A stretch of DNA of 64,000 nucleotides from CAVUCH01 sp963739995 (lineage in GTDB: Bacteria; Acidobacteriota; Vicinamibacteria; Vicinamibacterales; JAENWD01), in contig CAVUCH010000005.1 in the NCBI GenBank assembly GCA_963739995.1, positions 248,001-312,000 on the forward strand, in the 5' to 3' direction. The first letter of the stretch is position 1, and each line of letters starts with the position of its first letter. This document shows, in pieces, positions 44,096 to 53,225 of this stretch. The translations under genes and the position numbers were made by a program. The notes under the pieces were generated by a model. That model was not told the origin of the DNA, searched no databases, and worked only from the letters and a program-made list of their open reading frames with translations.

Positions 44096-46102
44096 ATGAG
44101 TACCTGTCCCCAGTGCGGCGCGACCTACCCGCCGCAGGTTTCCATCTGCATTGCCGATGGGATGGTGCTCGTCACGCAGGAACCCACCAGGGATCCGATG
44201 GTAGGCACCGTCATTGCCGGGAAGTACCGCCTCGACGGCGTGATCGGGCGCGGCGGCATGGGTGCGGTCTACCGGGCGACCCACGTCATGTTGAACAAGA
44301 CCGTCGCCGTCAAGACGATCAAGCCGGACCTGATCGAATCGGCCGAGATGGTGCAGCGCTTCCAGCGGGAGGCGCGCGCCGCCACCGGCCTCGAGCACCC
44401 GAACATCGTCGCAGTCTACGATCTCGGACAGGCGGAGGACGGCGCGCTCTACATCGCCATGGAGTTCGTGAACGGGGTGAACCTGAAGGACGCGATCCGC
44501 TCAGCGGGCCCGATGCCCGCCGCACGGATCGCACGACTGCTCACGCAGGTGGCCAGTGCGCTGGCGCGCGCCCATCGCAATCAGGTCGTCCACCGCGACC
44601 TCAAACCTCAGAATCTGATGATTGCCACCGACGCGAAAGGCGAGGAACGAGTCAAGCTGCTCGACTTCGGAATTGCGAAATCGCTCGAGGAAGGTACCAC
44701 GGTGCAACTGACAGCCGACGGCTACTCGCTCGGCACTCCTCAGTACATGGCACCCGAACAGGCTGTGGGACAGCCGGTGGACGGCCGCGCCGACCTCTAC
44801 GCCCTCGGCGTGATCCTCTATGAGATGCTGGTCGGCGAGGTCCCGTTCAATGCCGGGTCTGCTCCAGCCGTTCTGATCATGCACTTGAATGACGCGCCTG
44901 AGCCGCCCTCGCGGCGCAGGCCGGATTTGCCGATTCCGCCCGCGCTCGAAGCCATCGCGCTCCGCTGTCTCGAGAAGAATCCCGCGCAGCGCTTCCAGAC
45001 TGCCGAGGAATTCAGTGACGCACTCGAGCGCGCCGTTCCAGCGGATGCCGCTGTCGCTCCGCGGGCGTCGCCGGATGCCGACACCGCACTCGCGGTGCCT
45101 CCGCTGTCTGCAGACACGGCATCCCTTCTTCCCCTGCCGGCGGCGCCCTCTATCGCTGTTCCGCCGCCTCTGCCGACGCAGGAGCAAGCGACGCGGCCTA
45201 CGGTCAAGGCACAGGAAGCCGAAGTGGTGCACGCCGCAATTCCGTCTTCCCGTGGTCGAGGCCAGGGACGCCTGATCGCGGTGTTGCTTGGCGCTGCCGC
45301 GCTGTCCTTTTTGGCCGTCGCGCTCGGTGGGTATGCGGCGTACCGCGCGTGGACGTCACCATCCCGCGCGATCACAGCCGAGACCGTCTCGAGCGATGCG
45401 GCCCCCGCAACAGTGCCAGCGATGGCGCCCGATACCACGGCAGAGCCGACCACGCCACCGGTGGCACAGCCTGTGACCGAAGGCCACGAGGCAGGAGCCG
45501 CCGCAGGGTCGCAGTCACCGCCCACGCCCGCAGCGAGCGCTTCTCCGGAAGCGTTGCGACCTATGAACATCGCCGCTCGCCCGTCTGCAGCGGCAGAGAA
45601 GGGCGGTCGGTCCGATCCCGCCGTTCCTAACCGACCCGCCCGTCCGGCGGCGTCACCCGAGTCCGAAGTCGGTGAGGTGGGAACGTTCGTCGGCGGAACC
45701 ACGCCGGCGTTGCCGAAGCAGCCTCCGATCTATTTCGAGTGCACGGGCCCCGCAGACGTTTGCGGCGCGGTGACGACCGCGTTCGAGCAGGCGCTCCAAC
45801 GCGAAGGGCTGCCCCGTGCGGCACGTCCAGACGGCGCCGAGATCCTCGTGCACACGAGCGCCACGCTCCTGGACACGAACCAGGAGCAGCAGTACGGCAC
45901 CAGCTTTGTCGTGCAGACATTCAGTCTCGAACTCCGGGCGGAGGCGACCCGCGACGGATCGGCCGTGAGCATGCCGGCCGCAAAGACATTCAGCCTCGAT
46001 CGGCGCTTCGGCGGCGAGCGTGCGGCCGAACAGGGGAGGCTAGTGGCCGGTGAAGCACTCGACCGGATTCGAACATTCTGGACGAAGCGGCTCGCCGGAT
46101 AG
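44096..46102 (+). CDS. Membrane Ser/Thr protein kinase with N-terminal zinc ribbon
   Basis: This is a Hanks-type Ser/Thr kinase, 668 residues. A short zinc-ribbon start (MSTCPQCGATYPPQ) precedes the kinase domain (about 40-310). The P-loop is GRGGMG (51-56), with the ATP-binding lysine at 73 in AVKTIKPD. The catalytic loop is HRDLKPQN (166-173), the metal motif is DFG (190-192), and APE (219-221) closes the activation loop. After a Pro/Ala-rich linker a membrane segment lies near 390-412 (LIAVLLGAAALSFLAVALGG). The outer domain of about 250 residues has another long Pro/Thr/Ala linker and a small C-terminal domain with two cysteines (YFECTGPADVCGAV). The substrate and signal are unknown. It is monocistronic after the tonB terminator. 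Confidence 0.92.
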   Translation: MSTCPQCGATYPPQVSICIADGMVLVTQEPTRDPMVGTVIAGKYRLDGVIGRGGMGAVYRATHVMLNKTVAVKTIKPDLIESAEMVQRFQREARAATGLEHPNIVAVYDLGQAEDGALYIAMEFVNGVNLKDAIRSAGPMPAARIARLLTQVASALARAHRNQVVHRDLKPQNLMIATDAKGEERVKLLDFGIAKSLEEGTTVQLTADGYSLGTPQYMAPEQAVGQPVDGRADLYALGVILYEMLVGEVPFNAGSAPAVLIMHLNDAPEPPSRRRPDLPIPPALEAIALRCLEKNPAQRFQTAEEFSDALERAVPADAAVAPRASPDADTALAVPPLSADTASLLPLPAAPSIAVPPPLPTQEQATRPTVKAQEAEVVHAAIPSSRGRGQGRLIAVLLGAAALSFLAVALGGYAAYRAWTSPSRAITAETVSSDAAPATVPAMAPDTTAEPTTPPVAQPVTEGHEAGAAAGSQSPPTPAASASPEALRPMNIAARPSAAAEKGGRSDPAVPNRPARPAASPESEVGEVGTFVGGTTPALPKQPPIYFECTGPADVCGAVTTAFEQALQREGLPRAARPDGAEILVHTSATLLDTNQEQQYGTSFVVQTFSLELRAEATRDGSAVSMPAAKTFSLDRRFGGERAAEQGRLVAGEALDRIRTFWTKRLAG

Positions 46103-46106
46103 GGAG

Positions 46107-46446
46107 CTCGCGCAGCGCTTCCACTGAGACGCCCCAGTTCGAACCAATTCCCGTGGGCGTGGCACTGCTGGTACTGGGACGGACGTCTCCACCCGCGGCA
46201 AGCGCCACAACCGTCCCCGTTTCGAGAAAGATGGAACTGCCGCTGGTTCCCGGAGAGATGTTCAGCCCCACCGCAAAATAACGGCCTCCGCGGATGTCAT
46301 CGACGACGTCCACGCTCAGACGACCGGCAGCAGAGGAGTAGTGCAGCCCCTTGTGAGGGCCCGACGTAAAACTGAGGTGCAGCTCAGACACGCGTGCCAG
46401 CTGCACGACCAGCCGCCCGCCCGCGGGCGGCGCGCCGTGCGCAGAG
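46107..46446 (-). pseudogene. Remnant of a trypsin-like serine protease domain
   Basis: This minus-strand frame has no proper start or stop. It reads HKGLHYSSAAGRLSVDVVDD, then ISPGTSGSSIFLETGTVVAL and NWGVSVEALREL. The GTSGSS string matches the active-site serine region of trypsin-like (HtrA/V8-type) proteases, and the flanking sequence matches the C-terminal half of that fold. The part with His and Asp of the triad is missing. The open frame then runs on antisense into the kinase gene and, upstream, into the CsgG-like gene in another frame. I interpret it as a decayed C-terminal fragment. A short real protein is possible but less likely. Confidence 0.45.
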
Positions 46447-47364
46447 CTACTTCCGGACGATGTTCTTTGGGTTCGCCGTGCCTGTAAAGGTCACGATCGC
46501 GAACTTCTCCTGTACTTCAACCACTTCCGCCGTCCCGGTTGGCTTCTCCGTGGAGCCGAGTTTGGCGCCCGAGTCGGGGTCGATCAGGTCTTCGCCCGGG
46601 TCGATCACCGTGAGCGTGTCGCCGACCTTGAGCCCCGCTGACGAACCGATGGTGATCCATGCGCGCGCGCCATCGACTTTGATCACCTTCCCCTCGAAGC
46701 CGCTCCCGCCAGCAGCGGTGTTGATGCGATCGAGATAGCCGCCCGTCAGCAACTTCTGGACGACCGCAGCCGACGCTTTCTCGAGCGCCTCGCTGGCCAG
46801 GCCCCACTCCGCGTCACGGCTCATGCTCGTGCCTTTGAAGAACCCGCCGCCTTTTTTGGCCGTGCCCTCGGCCGAGACCGACAGCACACGTTCAGCCGTG
46901 GTGGTGTCGATGAACCGCATGTTGATCGCCGCATCGGCCGTCACCACGTTGCCGCCGATGCCGCCGAACTTCGCAACGGCGGCGCCGGTCTTGTTGACCG
47001 CGATCTTGTCGACGCCGCCGGTGACGATGTACTTGACGCCGAGCAGCCGGCCCACCTTTGCAGCCGATTGCGGATCCACCGCACCCGACGTGGCGAGCCC
47101 CTGTTCCTTCAGCACGAGCGCGAGCTTCTCGCGCTCAATCACCGAAAAGCGCTTCGCCAGCTCGCCGTTGTCCGAGAAGGCCGTGTCAATCTGGTTGCGC
47201 GCCGCCGGCCCGAGCTGGTCGTAGAACCACCAGCTGCGCTCGGCGTTGTTATCGAAATCCATCAAGGCGACCTTGATCCTCTCCTGCGCCTCTGCGACAA
47301 CCCCTGTGAGCGCTGCCGAAACGACCAGCACCGCGACGGCGGCGCGGGCGGACCACTTCTTCAT
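46447..47364 (-). CDS. CsgG/HfaB-family envelope protein
   Basis: This is a 305-residue exported protein. A signal peptide covers about 1-27 (AVAVLVVSAALTGVVAEAQ), with no lipobox. The CsgG-like domain follows (about 30-215, with IKVALMDFDNNAE, RFSVIEREKLALVLKEQG and GVKYIVTGGVDKI). The C-terminal 85 residues form a small beta-barrel-like domain (GFEGKVIKVDGARAWITIGS and AGLKVGDTLTVIDPGED) similar to the FlgT C-terminal type. CsgG itself is a curli secretion channel; this relative probably has another periplasmic role. It has its own strong promoter at 47438-47467. Confidence 0.82.
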   Translation of the reverse strand: MKKWSARAAVAVLVVSAALTGVVAEAQERIKVALMDFDNNAERSWWFYDQLGPAARNQIDTAFSDNGELAKRFSVIEREKLALVLKEQGLATSGAVDPQSAAKVGRLLGVKYIVTGGVDKIAVNKTGAAVAKFGGIGGNVVTADAAINMRFIDTTTAERVLSVSAEGTAKKGGGFFKGTSMSRDAEWGLASEALEKASAAVVQKLLTGGYLDRINTAAGGSGFEGKVIKVDGARAWITIGSSAGLKVGDTLTVIDPGEDLIDPDSGAKLGSTEKPTGTAEVVEVQEKFAIVTFTGTANPKNIVRK

Positions 47365-47437
47365 CTGGGCTCCTTCTGAACGTCGGCCGGCTCGATTTCA
47401 TGTGTCGGACGTGGTGATGACAGCTGGCGTGGTCTGA

Positions 47438-47467
47438 ATTATCGGGAGCGTAATCGCCGGTTGTCAA
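47438..47467 (-). promoter_or_regulatory. Promoter of the CsgG-like gene
   Basis: On the minus strand TTGACA (47462-47467) and GATAAT (47438-47443) are separated by 18 bases. The predicted leader is about 65 bases. Confidence 0.8.
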
Positions 47468-47564
47468 CGTGCCGGTCAGCAGCCGCGGGTCACTCTCGGT
47501 GCACGGGCGTGAGCGGATGCGCTTGTGCGAGGGTTGGACGCGTGACCGGGGGAGGATCTGCCAG

Positions 47565-47602
47565 TAAAAACACGAAGGGCCGCCGGGATGCCGGCGGCCC
47601 TT
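47565..47602 (-). terminator. Terminator of the TPR lipoprotein gene
   Basis: On the minus strand AAGGGCCGCCGG pairs perfectly with CCGGCGGCCCTT (12 bp) around a CATC loop, followed by CGTG and TTTTT. It lies 24 bases after the stop codon. Confidence 0.9.
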
Positions 47603-47626
47603 GAGACGCGCGTGTCCGGCTGGTTC

Positions 47627-48592
47627 CTACTCGCCGGCGCCCGTGCCGGCACCCGCCCCGGCGCTCTTCGCCTTCTGCAGGGCCTTGGCCCTGTCGCGGA
47701 GCTCGTCGGCTTCCTTCAGGTACTGCTCCTGTCGGCCGCGGTCCTTCTCCAAATTCGCCGCCAGCCGGAGCAGCAAGCCCTTGTAGACGATCGCCTCCAT
47801 GTAGTCGCCCTTGATCTTGAGGGCGCGGTCCGAGGCCTCGATGCCCTTCTGCACGTACTCGCGCTTCTCAGGCTCCTTCAGGCGGAAGTCGCGGAAGGCC
47901 TTGTCCCAGTAATAGGTCGAGATCGTGTAGTAGGACTCGGGGTTGTTCGGTTCCCGCGAGGCCCGCGCCTCGAGCGATTCGATCGTCTTGTCGAACTGCC
48001 CCTGCCGGTTGTAGAAGCCCGCCATCTGCATGTACACCGTGGGGTCGTTCGGCCTGGCCTCGCGCGCCTTGACGAGCGTCGCCTCCGCCTCCTCGTACTT
48101 GCCAGCGTCTTCGTAGATCTTGGACAGGGCGAAGTAGTTCGTGGGCTCGTTCGGCTCCATCTCGATCATCCGCTGGACCACCGGCTCAGCCTGGCTGGGG
48201 TCTTCCAGCTTGTCGCGGTATGCGGCGACCAGGTACTCGAGCGACAGCTTCTTGAGCTTCGCGTCGGACGACTTCTCCGCGGCCGTCTTGTACCCCTCGA
48301 TGGCCTTGGTCAGCATCTGGTCGTTTGCGGCCTCCCCCTTTTTGGCGGGCTTGTAGAGGTTGTCGTAGCTGTTCGCCACGTAGAAGTACGCCTGAGTGAG
48401 CGAGGGATCGAGGCTGATCGCCTCCTCGTACTTCGGAATCGCCTTTTTGTAGTCGTTTGCGCCGTACGCGGCATTCGCGTCCTTCAGCGCCATCTTGGCC
48501 TTCAGGCCCGAGAACTGGCTACAGCCCAGAAGCGCCGTGACCGCCAGGCCTGCCGCGCCAGCCCTTACAGCTCGGCTCAATCGCGTGCGCAT
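47627..48592 (-). CDS. TPR lipoprotein
   Basis: This is a 321-residue lipoprotein. The signal ends in a lipobox (LAVTALLGC, lipidated Cys near 24). TPR units follow: one near 35-70 (ANAAYGANDYKKAIPKYEEA), others near 80-250 (for example YFALSKIYEDAGKYEEAEAT). The C-terminal 40 residues contain a coiled-coil-like Lys/Glu segment and an Ala/Gly tail. The family is typical of Acidobacteriota envelopes, and a specific role is not known. The ATG at 48592 follows directly from the lipobox-bearing signal; a longer frame upstream would hide it. It has its own strong promoter and terminator, so it is a monocistronic, probably abundant, protein. Confidence 0.8.
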   Translation of the reverse strand: MRTRLSRAVRAGAAGLAVTALLGCSQFSGLKAKMALKDANAAYGANDYKKAIPKYEEAISLDPSLTQAYFYVANSYDNLYKPAKKGEAANDQMLTKAIEGYKTAAEKSSDAKLKKLSLEYLVAAYRDKLEDPSQAEPVVQRMIEMEPNEPTNYFALSKIYEDAGKYEEAEATLVKAREARPNDPTVYMQMAGFYNRQGQFDKTIESLEARASREPNNPESYYTISTYYWDKAFRDFRLKEPEKREYVQKGIEASDRALKIKGDYMEAIVYKGLLLRLAANLEKDRGRQEQYLKEADELRDRAKALQKAKSAGAGAGTGAGE

Positions 48593-48696
48593 CAGTGCCC
48601 CCTCTACTTCTCGTGAATCCGTCACAAGATCGTCCGGTGAGATGCACCGGAGGCGTGGCGGGCGTCGGCGTGTGTCGCGTCCGCCAAAGCCGCGAC

Positions 48697-48726
48697 AGTA
48701 TATTGAACGCCAAAAACTCAAGTCAA
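48697..48726 (-). promoter_or_regulatory. Promoter of the TPR lipoprotein gene
   Basis: On the minus strand TTGACT (48721-48726) and TATACT (48697-48702) are separated by 18 bases. The predicted leader is about 100 bases. Confidence 0.8.
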
Positions 48727-48818
48727 GCAACACACACGCCGGTGTGCGCCGTGGTCGAGTCCGCTGTTCTATGATGAGACGAGTCGCACCGCCACACAGG
48801 ATTTAGACACCGGGTCCC

Positions 48819-50975
48819 ATGATTCGCTTCGAGGATCTCCTCGAGAAGGTTCGCACCTACAGCCCGGATGCCGATCTCGAGCTGCTGCGCGGGGCGTACG
48901 TCTTCTCCGCTTTCGAGCACAAGGGACAGGTGCGGCATTCCGGTGAGCCGTACATGGTTCATCCGCTCGAGGTTGCCGATTTCCTGGCGGACCTGAAGCT
49001 CGACGTCGTGGCGATTGCCGCAGGGCTCCTGCACGATGTCGTCGAGGACACGCTCACCACCATCGAGGTCATCGCCGAACGCTTCGGGCCGGAGGTGGCG
49101 CACGTCGTCGAGGGCGTCACGAAGATTGGCGCCATCCCGTTCCAGTCCACCGAACAGCGGCAGGCCGAAAACTTCCGGAAGATGCTGCTGGCGATGGTGG
49201 ATGACATCCGCGTCATCCTCGTGAAACTCGCCGACCGCGTCCACAACATGCGGACGCTGCACCACCTGCCCGAAGAGCGGCGCGTGAAGATCGCGCAGGA
49301 GACGCTCGACATCTACGCGCCGATTGCGAACCGGCTGGGAATGAGCAAGGTCAAGAACGAGCTCGAGGAGCTGTCGTTCAAGTACCTGGAGCCCAAGTAC
49401 TACGAGTCGTTGCGCACACGCGTGGAGGCCCGCCGGAAGACGACGGAAGCCACGCTCGAGGAGCTGAAGCGCACGCTCGCGACGAAGCTCGAAGAAGCGC
49501 AGGTGCCGATCGTGCGGATCGAAGCCCGCACGAAACGCCTGTACAGCATCGCTCAAAAGCTCAAGAAGCAGAAGATCGAACTCGAGCAGGTCTACGATTT
49601 CGCGGCTCTTCGCGTCCTCACGAACTCGGTGCGCGATTGCTATGCGGTGCTGGGCATCATTCACAACCTGTGGTCGCCGATTCCCGGCCGCATCAAGGAT
49701 TTCATTGCCATTGCCCGGCCGAACGGGTACCAGTCGCTGCACACCTCGGTCATCAGCGATCACGGGACTCCATTCGAGGTGCAGATTCGCACGCTGGAGA
49801 TGCACAACCAGGCGGAGGAGGGCATCGCAGCCCACTGGAAGTACAAAGAGGGCCGCGTCGGCGATCAGCGGGACGAACGATACTTCCAGTGGATGCGGCA
49901 ACTACTCGAGTGGCAGCAGGAGGTCCGCGACGCCCAGGAGTTCATCCAGGATCTGAAGCTGGATCTCTACCCGGAGGAGGTCTACACGTTCACGCCCAAA
50001 GGTGAGGTCAAGGCACTCCCCCGCGGCGCCACGCCGGTCGACTTCGCGTACGCCATCCACACCGATGTCGGCCACCGCTGCGTGAGTGCGCGGGTGAACG
50101 GCAAGATGGTGCCGCTGCGCTCCCGCCTGAAGAACGGCGACATCGTCGAGATCATCACGCAGGCGACCCACACGCCGAGCCGTGACTGGTTGAGCTTCGT
50201 GATTACGGCGCGCGCGCGTAACAAAATCCGCCACTTCGTCCAGGCAGAGGAGAAAGCCCGGAGCATCGAGCTCGGGCGCCGAATCTTCGAGAAGGAGGCA
50301 CGGCGTTTCGGGCTGAACATGAAGACGCTGCTCGAGAGCGAGGAGATGGTGAAGGTCGCCGAAGAGTATGGCGGCGGCAGAACCGATGAACTGCTCGCCT
50401 CCATCGGATACGGCAAGCTGGCGGCACGCCTCGTGCTCAGCAAGCTCGTCCCGCAGGATCAGCTCCAGGAACGGCCACCGGAAGGGAAGGTCGTCTCTGC
50501 GGTCCGCCGCGTGCTCGGCAGCGGTCAGGACCGCATCAAGGTGAGCGGCATCGACGGGCTGTTGGTGTTCAGGGCCCGGTGCTGCAATCCCATTCGCGGA
50601 GAGAAGATCGTGGGCTACATCAGCCGGGGCAAAGGTGTCTCGGTCCACTCCGCCCGGTGTCCCAACGTCATCAACCTTCACTACGATCCCGAGCGCCGGA
50701 TCGACGTCGAGTGGGACACCGCCGTGGACGCGTCGCGCTACCCGGTGCGGCTGACCATGCAGGTGGAGGACCGGAAGGGGATCCTGGCGGACGTCAGTTC
50801 GAAGGTCGCCGACATCAATACGAATATCACCAGCGTCGAGGCCACTACGGACGCCGATCACCGCGGCCGCATCGACATGACCGTCGAAATCCACGACCTG
50901 AAGCACCTGGAGAAAGTGATGAAGTCGCTTCGCGGGATCGCCGGCGTGCTCGACGTCGAGCGGGCCGTGCGGTGA
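48819..50975 (+). CDS. rel: Bifunctional (p)ppGpp synthetase/hydrolase Rel
   Basis: This enzyme makes and destroys the alarmone (p)ppGpp in the stringent response. The protein is 718 residues. The hydrolase HD domain is intact (LLHDVVEDT, His72-Asp73 and Glu76-Asp77). The synthetase domain (about 235-350) has the GRIKDFIA loop, the RxKD type found in bifunctional Rel enzymes, and NGYQSLHTSV. The usual YRKM stretch of the ATP site reads AQKL here, a change worth noting. TGS (about 390-455) and a C-terminal ACT domain (about 640-718) follow. It is the only long RSH protein in the window, so it probably serves as the housekeeping Rel. Confidence 0.95.
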   Translation: MIRFEDLLEKVRTYSPDADLELLRGAYVFSAFEHKGQVRHSGEPYMVHPLEVADFLADLKLDVVAIAAGLLHDVVEDTLTTIEVIAERFGPEVAHVVEGVTKIGAIPFQSTEQRQAENFRKMLLAMVDDIRVILVKLADRVHNMRTLHHLPEERRVKIAQETLDIYAPIANRLGMSKVKNELEELSFKYLEPKYYESLRTRVEARRKTTEATLEELKRTLATKLEEAQVPIVRIEARTKRLYSIAQKLKKQKIELEQVYDFAALRVLTNSVRDCYAVLGIIHNLWSPIPGRIKDFIAIARPNGYQSLHTSVISDHGTPFEVQIRTLEMHNQAEEGIAAHWKYKEGRVGDQRDERYFQWMRQLLEWQQEVRDAQEFIQDLKLDLYPEEVYTFTPKGEVKALPRGATPVDFAYAIHTDVGHRCVSARVNGKMVPLRSRLKNGDIVEIITQATHTPSRDWLSFVITARARNKIRHFVQAEEKARSIELGRRIFEKEARRFGLNMKTLLESEEMVKVAEEYGGGRTDELLASIGYGKLAARLVLSKLVPQDQLQERPPEGKVVSAVRRVLGSGQDRIKVSGIDGLLVFRARCCNPIRGEKIVGYISRGKGVSVHSARCPNVINLHYDPERRIDVEWDTAVDASRYPVRLTMQVEDRKGILADVSSKVADINTNITSVEATTDADHRGRIDMTVEIHDLKHLEKVMKSLRGIAGVLDVERAVR

Positions 50976-51084
50976 GGTCGAGGGCTGCGCTCACGGTGTA
51001 GCGCCGGGAAACTGGTCGGAGCTTGCCGCACGGCTGCAGGCAACTGTTGTGGGTAGGGCTTCAGCCCCGTGAGACAGCCCGCGT

Positions 51085-51471
51085 TCAGCCGCGTGGCAGG
51101 TGCGCGATGACGTCGATCTCGACGCGGGCGTCGCGGGGCAGTCTGGCCGCCTGGATCGTGGAGCGGGCAGGGGCCGGCGCCGCGAACATCGTGGCGTAGA
51201 CCTCGTTCATGGCGGCGAAGTCGTCCATGTCCACCAGGTACACGGTGGTCTTCACCACCGAGTCGAAGCCGGCGCCCGCGGCCGCCAGGACGTGCTCGAG
51301 ATTGGAGAAGACCTGGCGCGTCTGGCTTCCGACATCGCCGTGGACCATCTGCCCCGTACGGGGATCCAGCGGAATCTGGCCGGAGCAGAACACCCAGCCA
51401 TCCACCACGACGGCCTGAGAATAGGGACCGATCGCCTTCGGCGCCGCTTCGGTGGTGACCGCGTCGCGCAT
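51085..51471 (-). CDS. ridA: RidA family reactive-intermediate deaminase
   Basis: This small enzyme hydrolyses reactive enamine/imine intermediates made by PLP-dependent enzymes, protecting them. The protein is 128 residues. It begins TTEAAPKAIGPYSQAVVVDG, and it has the signature FAAMNEVYATMF and the catalytic arginine in APARSTIQAARLPRDARVEI. It starts six bases after the rpmB stop on the same strand. Rel converges on it from the other side. Confidence 0.95.
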   Translation of the reverse strand: MRDAVTTEAAPKAIGPYSQAVVVDGWVFCSGQIPLDPRTGQMVHGDVGSQTRQVFSNLEHVLAAAGAGFDSVVKTTVYLVDMDDFAAMNEVYATMFAAPAPARSTIQAARLPRDARVEIDVIAHLPRG

Positions 51472-51477
51472 TGGCGA

Positions 51478-51669
51478 CTAAGCGGCCTTCACGACCTTGT
51501 TGGAGCGGAGGCACCGCGTGCAGACACGGAGCCGGCGAACGCCCCCGTTCACCAGCGCACGCACCGTCTGCAGGTTGGGCTCGAACCGGCGGGGCCGGAC
51601 GTTGTGAGCGTGGCTGATGGTCCGGCCGAACACCGGTCCCTTGTCGCAGATTTCGCAGCGCTTAGCCAT
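51478..51669 (-). CDS. rpmB: 50S ribosomal protein L28 (zinc-binding form)
   Basis: This is a component of the large ribosomal subunit, 63 residues. MAKRCEICDKGPVFGRTISH is diagnostic, and NGGVRRLRVCTRCLRSNKV closes it. Cys5/Cys8 and Cys50/Cys53 form the zinc site, so this is the C+ form that bacteria may replace with a C- paralogue under zinc limitation. The ATG at 51669 is fixed by the family N-terminus. It lies between ridA and an unknown gene. Confidence 0.98.
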   Translation of the reverse strand: MAKRCEICDKGPVFGRTISHAHNVRPRRFEPNLQTVRALVNGGVRRLRVCTRCLRSNKVVKAA

Positions 51670-51757
51670 GAGGTCTTCCTGGGATCCTTGCGGGGGGTTC
51701 CCGGTCACTGGTCGGTTGCCGTGAGCAGGCGCAAACGCCGGATTATAGCAGGTCTCC

Positions 51758-52420
51758 TCAGTCCGGCGGAAGGATGAGCCCTGCGTGGGCAGCCGGTGCC
51801 TGGACATCCGGCCGGCTCGCCTCCGCTCCGGCTGGCGGGCCGAGCACCCGCCCGGCCAGCTCGAGATACGCGGTGCGGGTGGCGCCCGGCAGTGCCGCGA
51901 CGGTCCGTACGCCCCGCTCGATGGCTCGAAGCGCGTGCGGCGCCTCGCGCTCAACGAGGCGCTCACGCCCGTCCCGGCTGATGTCCGCCAGTGCGGCCTG
52001 CAACCCGGACACGAGTCGTTGGGCCGGCAGCGATTGGGTCTGGTGCTCGTATATCAAGCCCCGCGCGCTCGTCTCGTACGTGGCGGCGAGGGCACTCGCG
52101 GCGTCAGCCACGTCGGTGTCGAGAAGAGGGCGGAGCGGGTCCTCTGCCTGCCGCCGTGTGACGCTGAGCAAGAGGAAGAACAGCTGCTGCTGCCGTTCGG
52201 TGAGATCCCGAAGGGTGGGAGCGATGATGGCCACATCGAGCTCGCGCTGTCGCTGCTCGACTGCGGCGGGATGCGCGCGTGCCATCTGCAGGTAACCACA
52301 CGTCGAAGGACACCGGATCTCGACCAGCCGCTTGGTCCCGCAGCAGATTGCGCAAATCTCCTGGTTCACGCCCGGGCACGCACGCCTCGCCTTTCGGGCG
52401 CCACACAGGGGACACATCAT
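51758..52420 (-). CDS. Cys-rich N-terminal protein of unknown function
   Basis: I do not recognise a named family. The protein is about 220 residues. Residues 1-45 hold a dense cysteine cluster (CPLCGARKARRACPG, then CAICCGTKRLVEIRCPSTC) that looks like two small zinc ribbons. The remaining 170 residues are helical and Ala/Arg-rich (ERQQQLFFLLLSVTRRQAED). Two adjacent ATG codons at 52420 and 52417 are the best starts; a TTG at 52459 is also in frame. It is divergent from another unknown gene at 52638 and lies upstream of rpmB. The pair may work together. Confidence 0.6.
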   Translation of the reverse strand: MMCPLCGARKARRACPGVNQEICAICCGTKRLVEIRCPSTCGYLQMARAHPAAVEQRQRELDVAIIAPTLRDLTERQQQLFFLLLSVTRRQAEDPLRPLLDTDVADAASALAATYETSARGLIYEHQTQSLPAQRLVSGLQAALADISRDGRERLVEREAPHALRAIERGVRTVAALPGATRTAYLELAGRVLGPPAGAEASRPDVQAPAAHAGLILPPD

Positions 52421-52637
52421 CTCGGTCCCGAGCTTCGCATAGCGTACAAAGGCCGTCAATCGGTTGGCGCCCGGTTGGCGTCTTGCCGTCAGAGGCCTCC
52501 ACGCCTCGACCTTGGCAGCAGGTCGTGGGCGTGCAGTGGTGCGCCATGATAGAACCTTTCATCACGCAAAGCGCGGCGGGAACGGCAGTTGCAGCACGCC
52601 TGATCGGCTGGGTCGAAGCGTAGCCCGTGGAGACGCC

Positions 52638-53225
52638 ATGGCAGAACAGCTGGTGCACGACGAAACTCCGATGGAGTACTTCAAGCAGCTGGTTGAAGGC
52701 GCACTCGCACACCAGCGGGTCCAGTCCTCCGAGCACACGACGTTCTACGTCGTCAGCCTGCTGGCCGCTTTTGTCTGCCCACAGCGCGAAACCGCCGACG
52801 CCCTGCAGGAGCCGCTCGCCCTGCGCCTCGCCCGCGCGCTGCAGACGGGGGGCATTCAGCAACGCGAAGGACTGCGTCAGGTCGGCGACGTCTCCCTCTT
52901 CCTGGCGGGATTCTTCGCGGACAGCCTCGCCCGCAAGCTGGTAGACGTGGATTACTACGTCACCCTGGGCGGATACGCGTATGGGCACCTCAGTCGCCGG
53001 GACGATGATGGCTGCGCGCCCATCTTTTCGGAATTGGCCGAAAAATTTACGAGCTTCGTCGACGTGCTGTCCGAGGTAAGTGACCGCAGCGCGAAAAACT
53101 CCAGCACGGATCTGCTGCGGTTGTACGAGAAGTGGCTCCGGACGCGCAGTCCCCGAAACGGCGATTTGCTGCTGGAGCGCGGCATCCTTCCGAACAGCTC
53201 CCTGAAGACGCGGTTCTTCCACTGA
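52638..53225 (+). CDS. Conserved protein of unknown function
   Basis: I do not recognise a named family. The protein is 195 residues and looks soluble and helical, without signal peptide or membrane segment. Features are YFKQLVEGALAHQRVQSSEH, VVSLLAAFVCPQRETAD and the acidic stretch VSLFLAGFFADSLARKLVDVD. The ATG at 52638 has a well-placed GGAG. It is divergent from the Cys-rich gene at 52420, with a gap of 217 bases. Similar proteins appear in Acidobacteriota as I recall, but no function is known to me. Confidence 0.65.
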   Translation: MAEQLVHDETPMEYFKQLVEGALAHQRVQSSEHTTFYVVSLLAAFVCPQRETADALQEPLALRLARALQTGGIQQREGLRQVGDVSLFLAGFFADSLARKLVDVDYYVTLGGYAYGHLSRRDDDGCAPIFSELAEKFTSFVDVLSEVSDRSAKNSSTDLLRLYEKWLRTRSPRNGDLLLERGILPNSSLKTRFFH

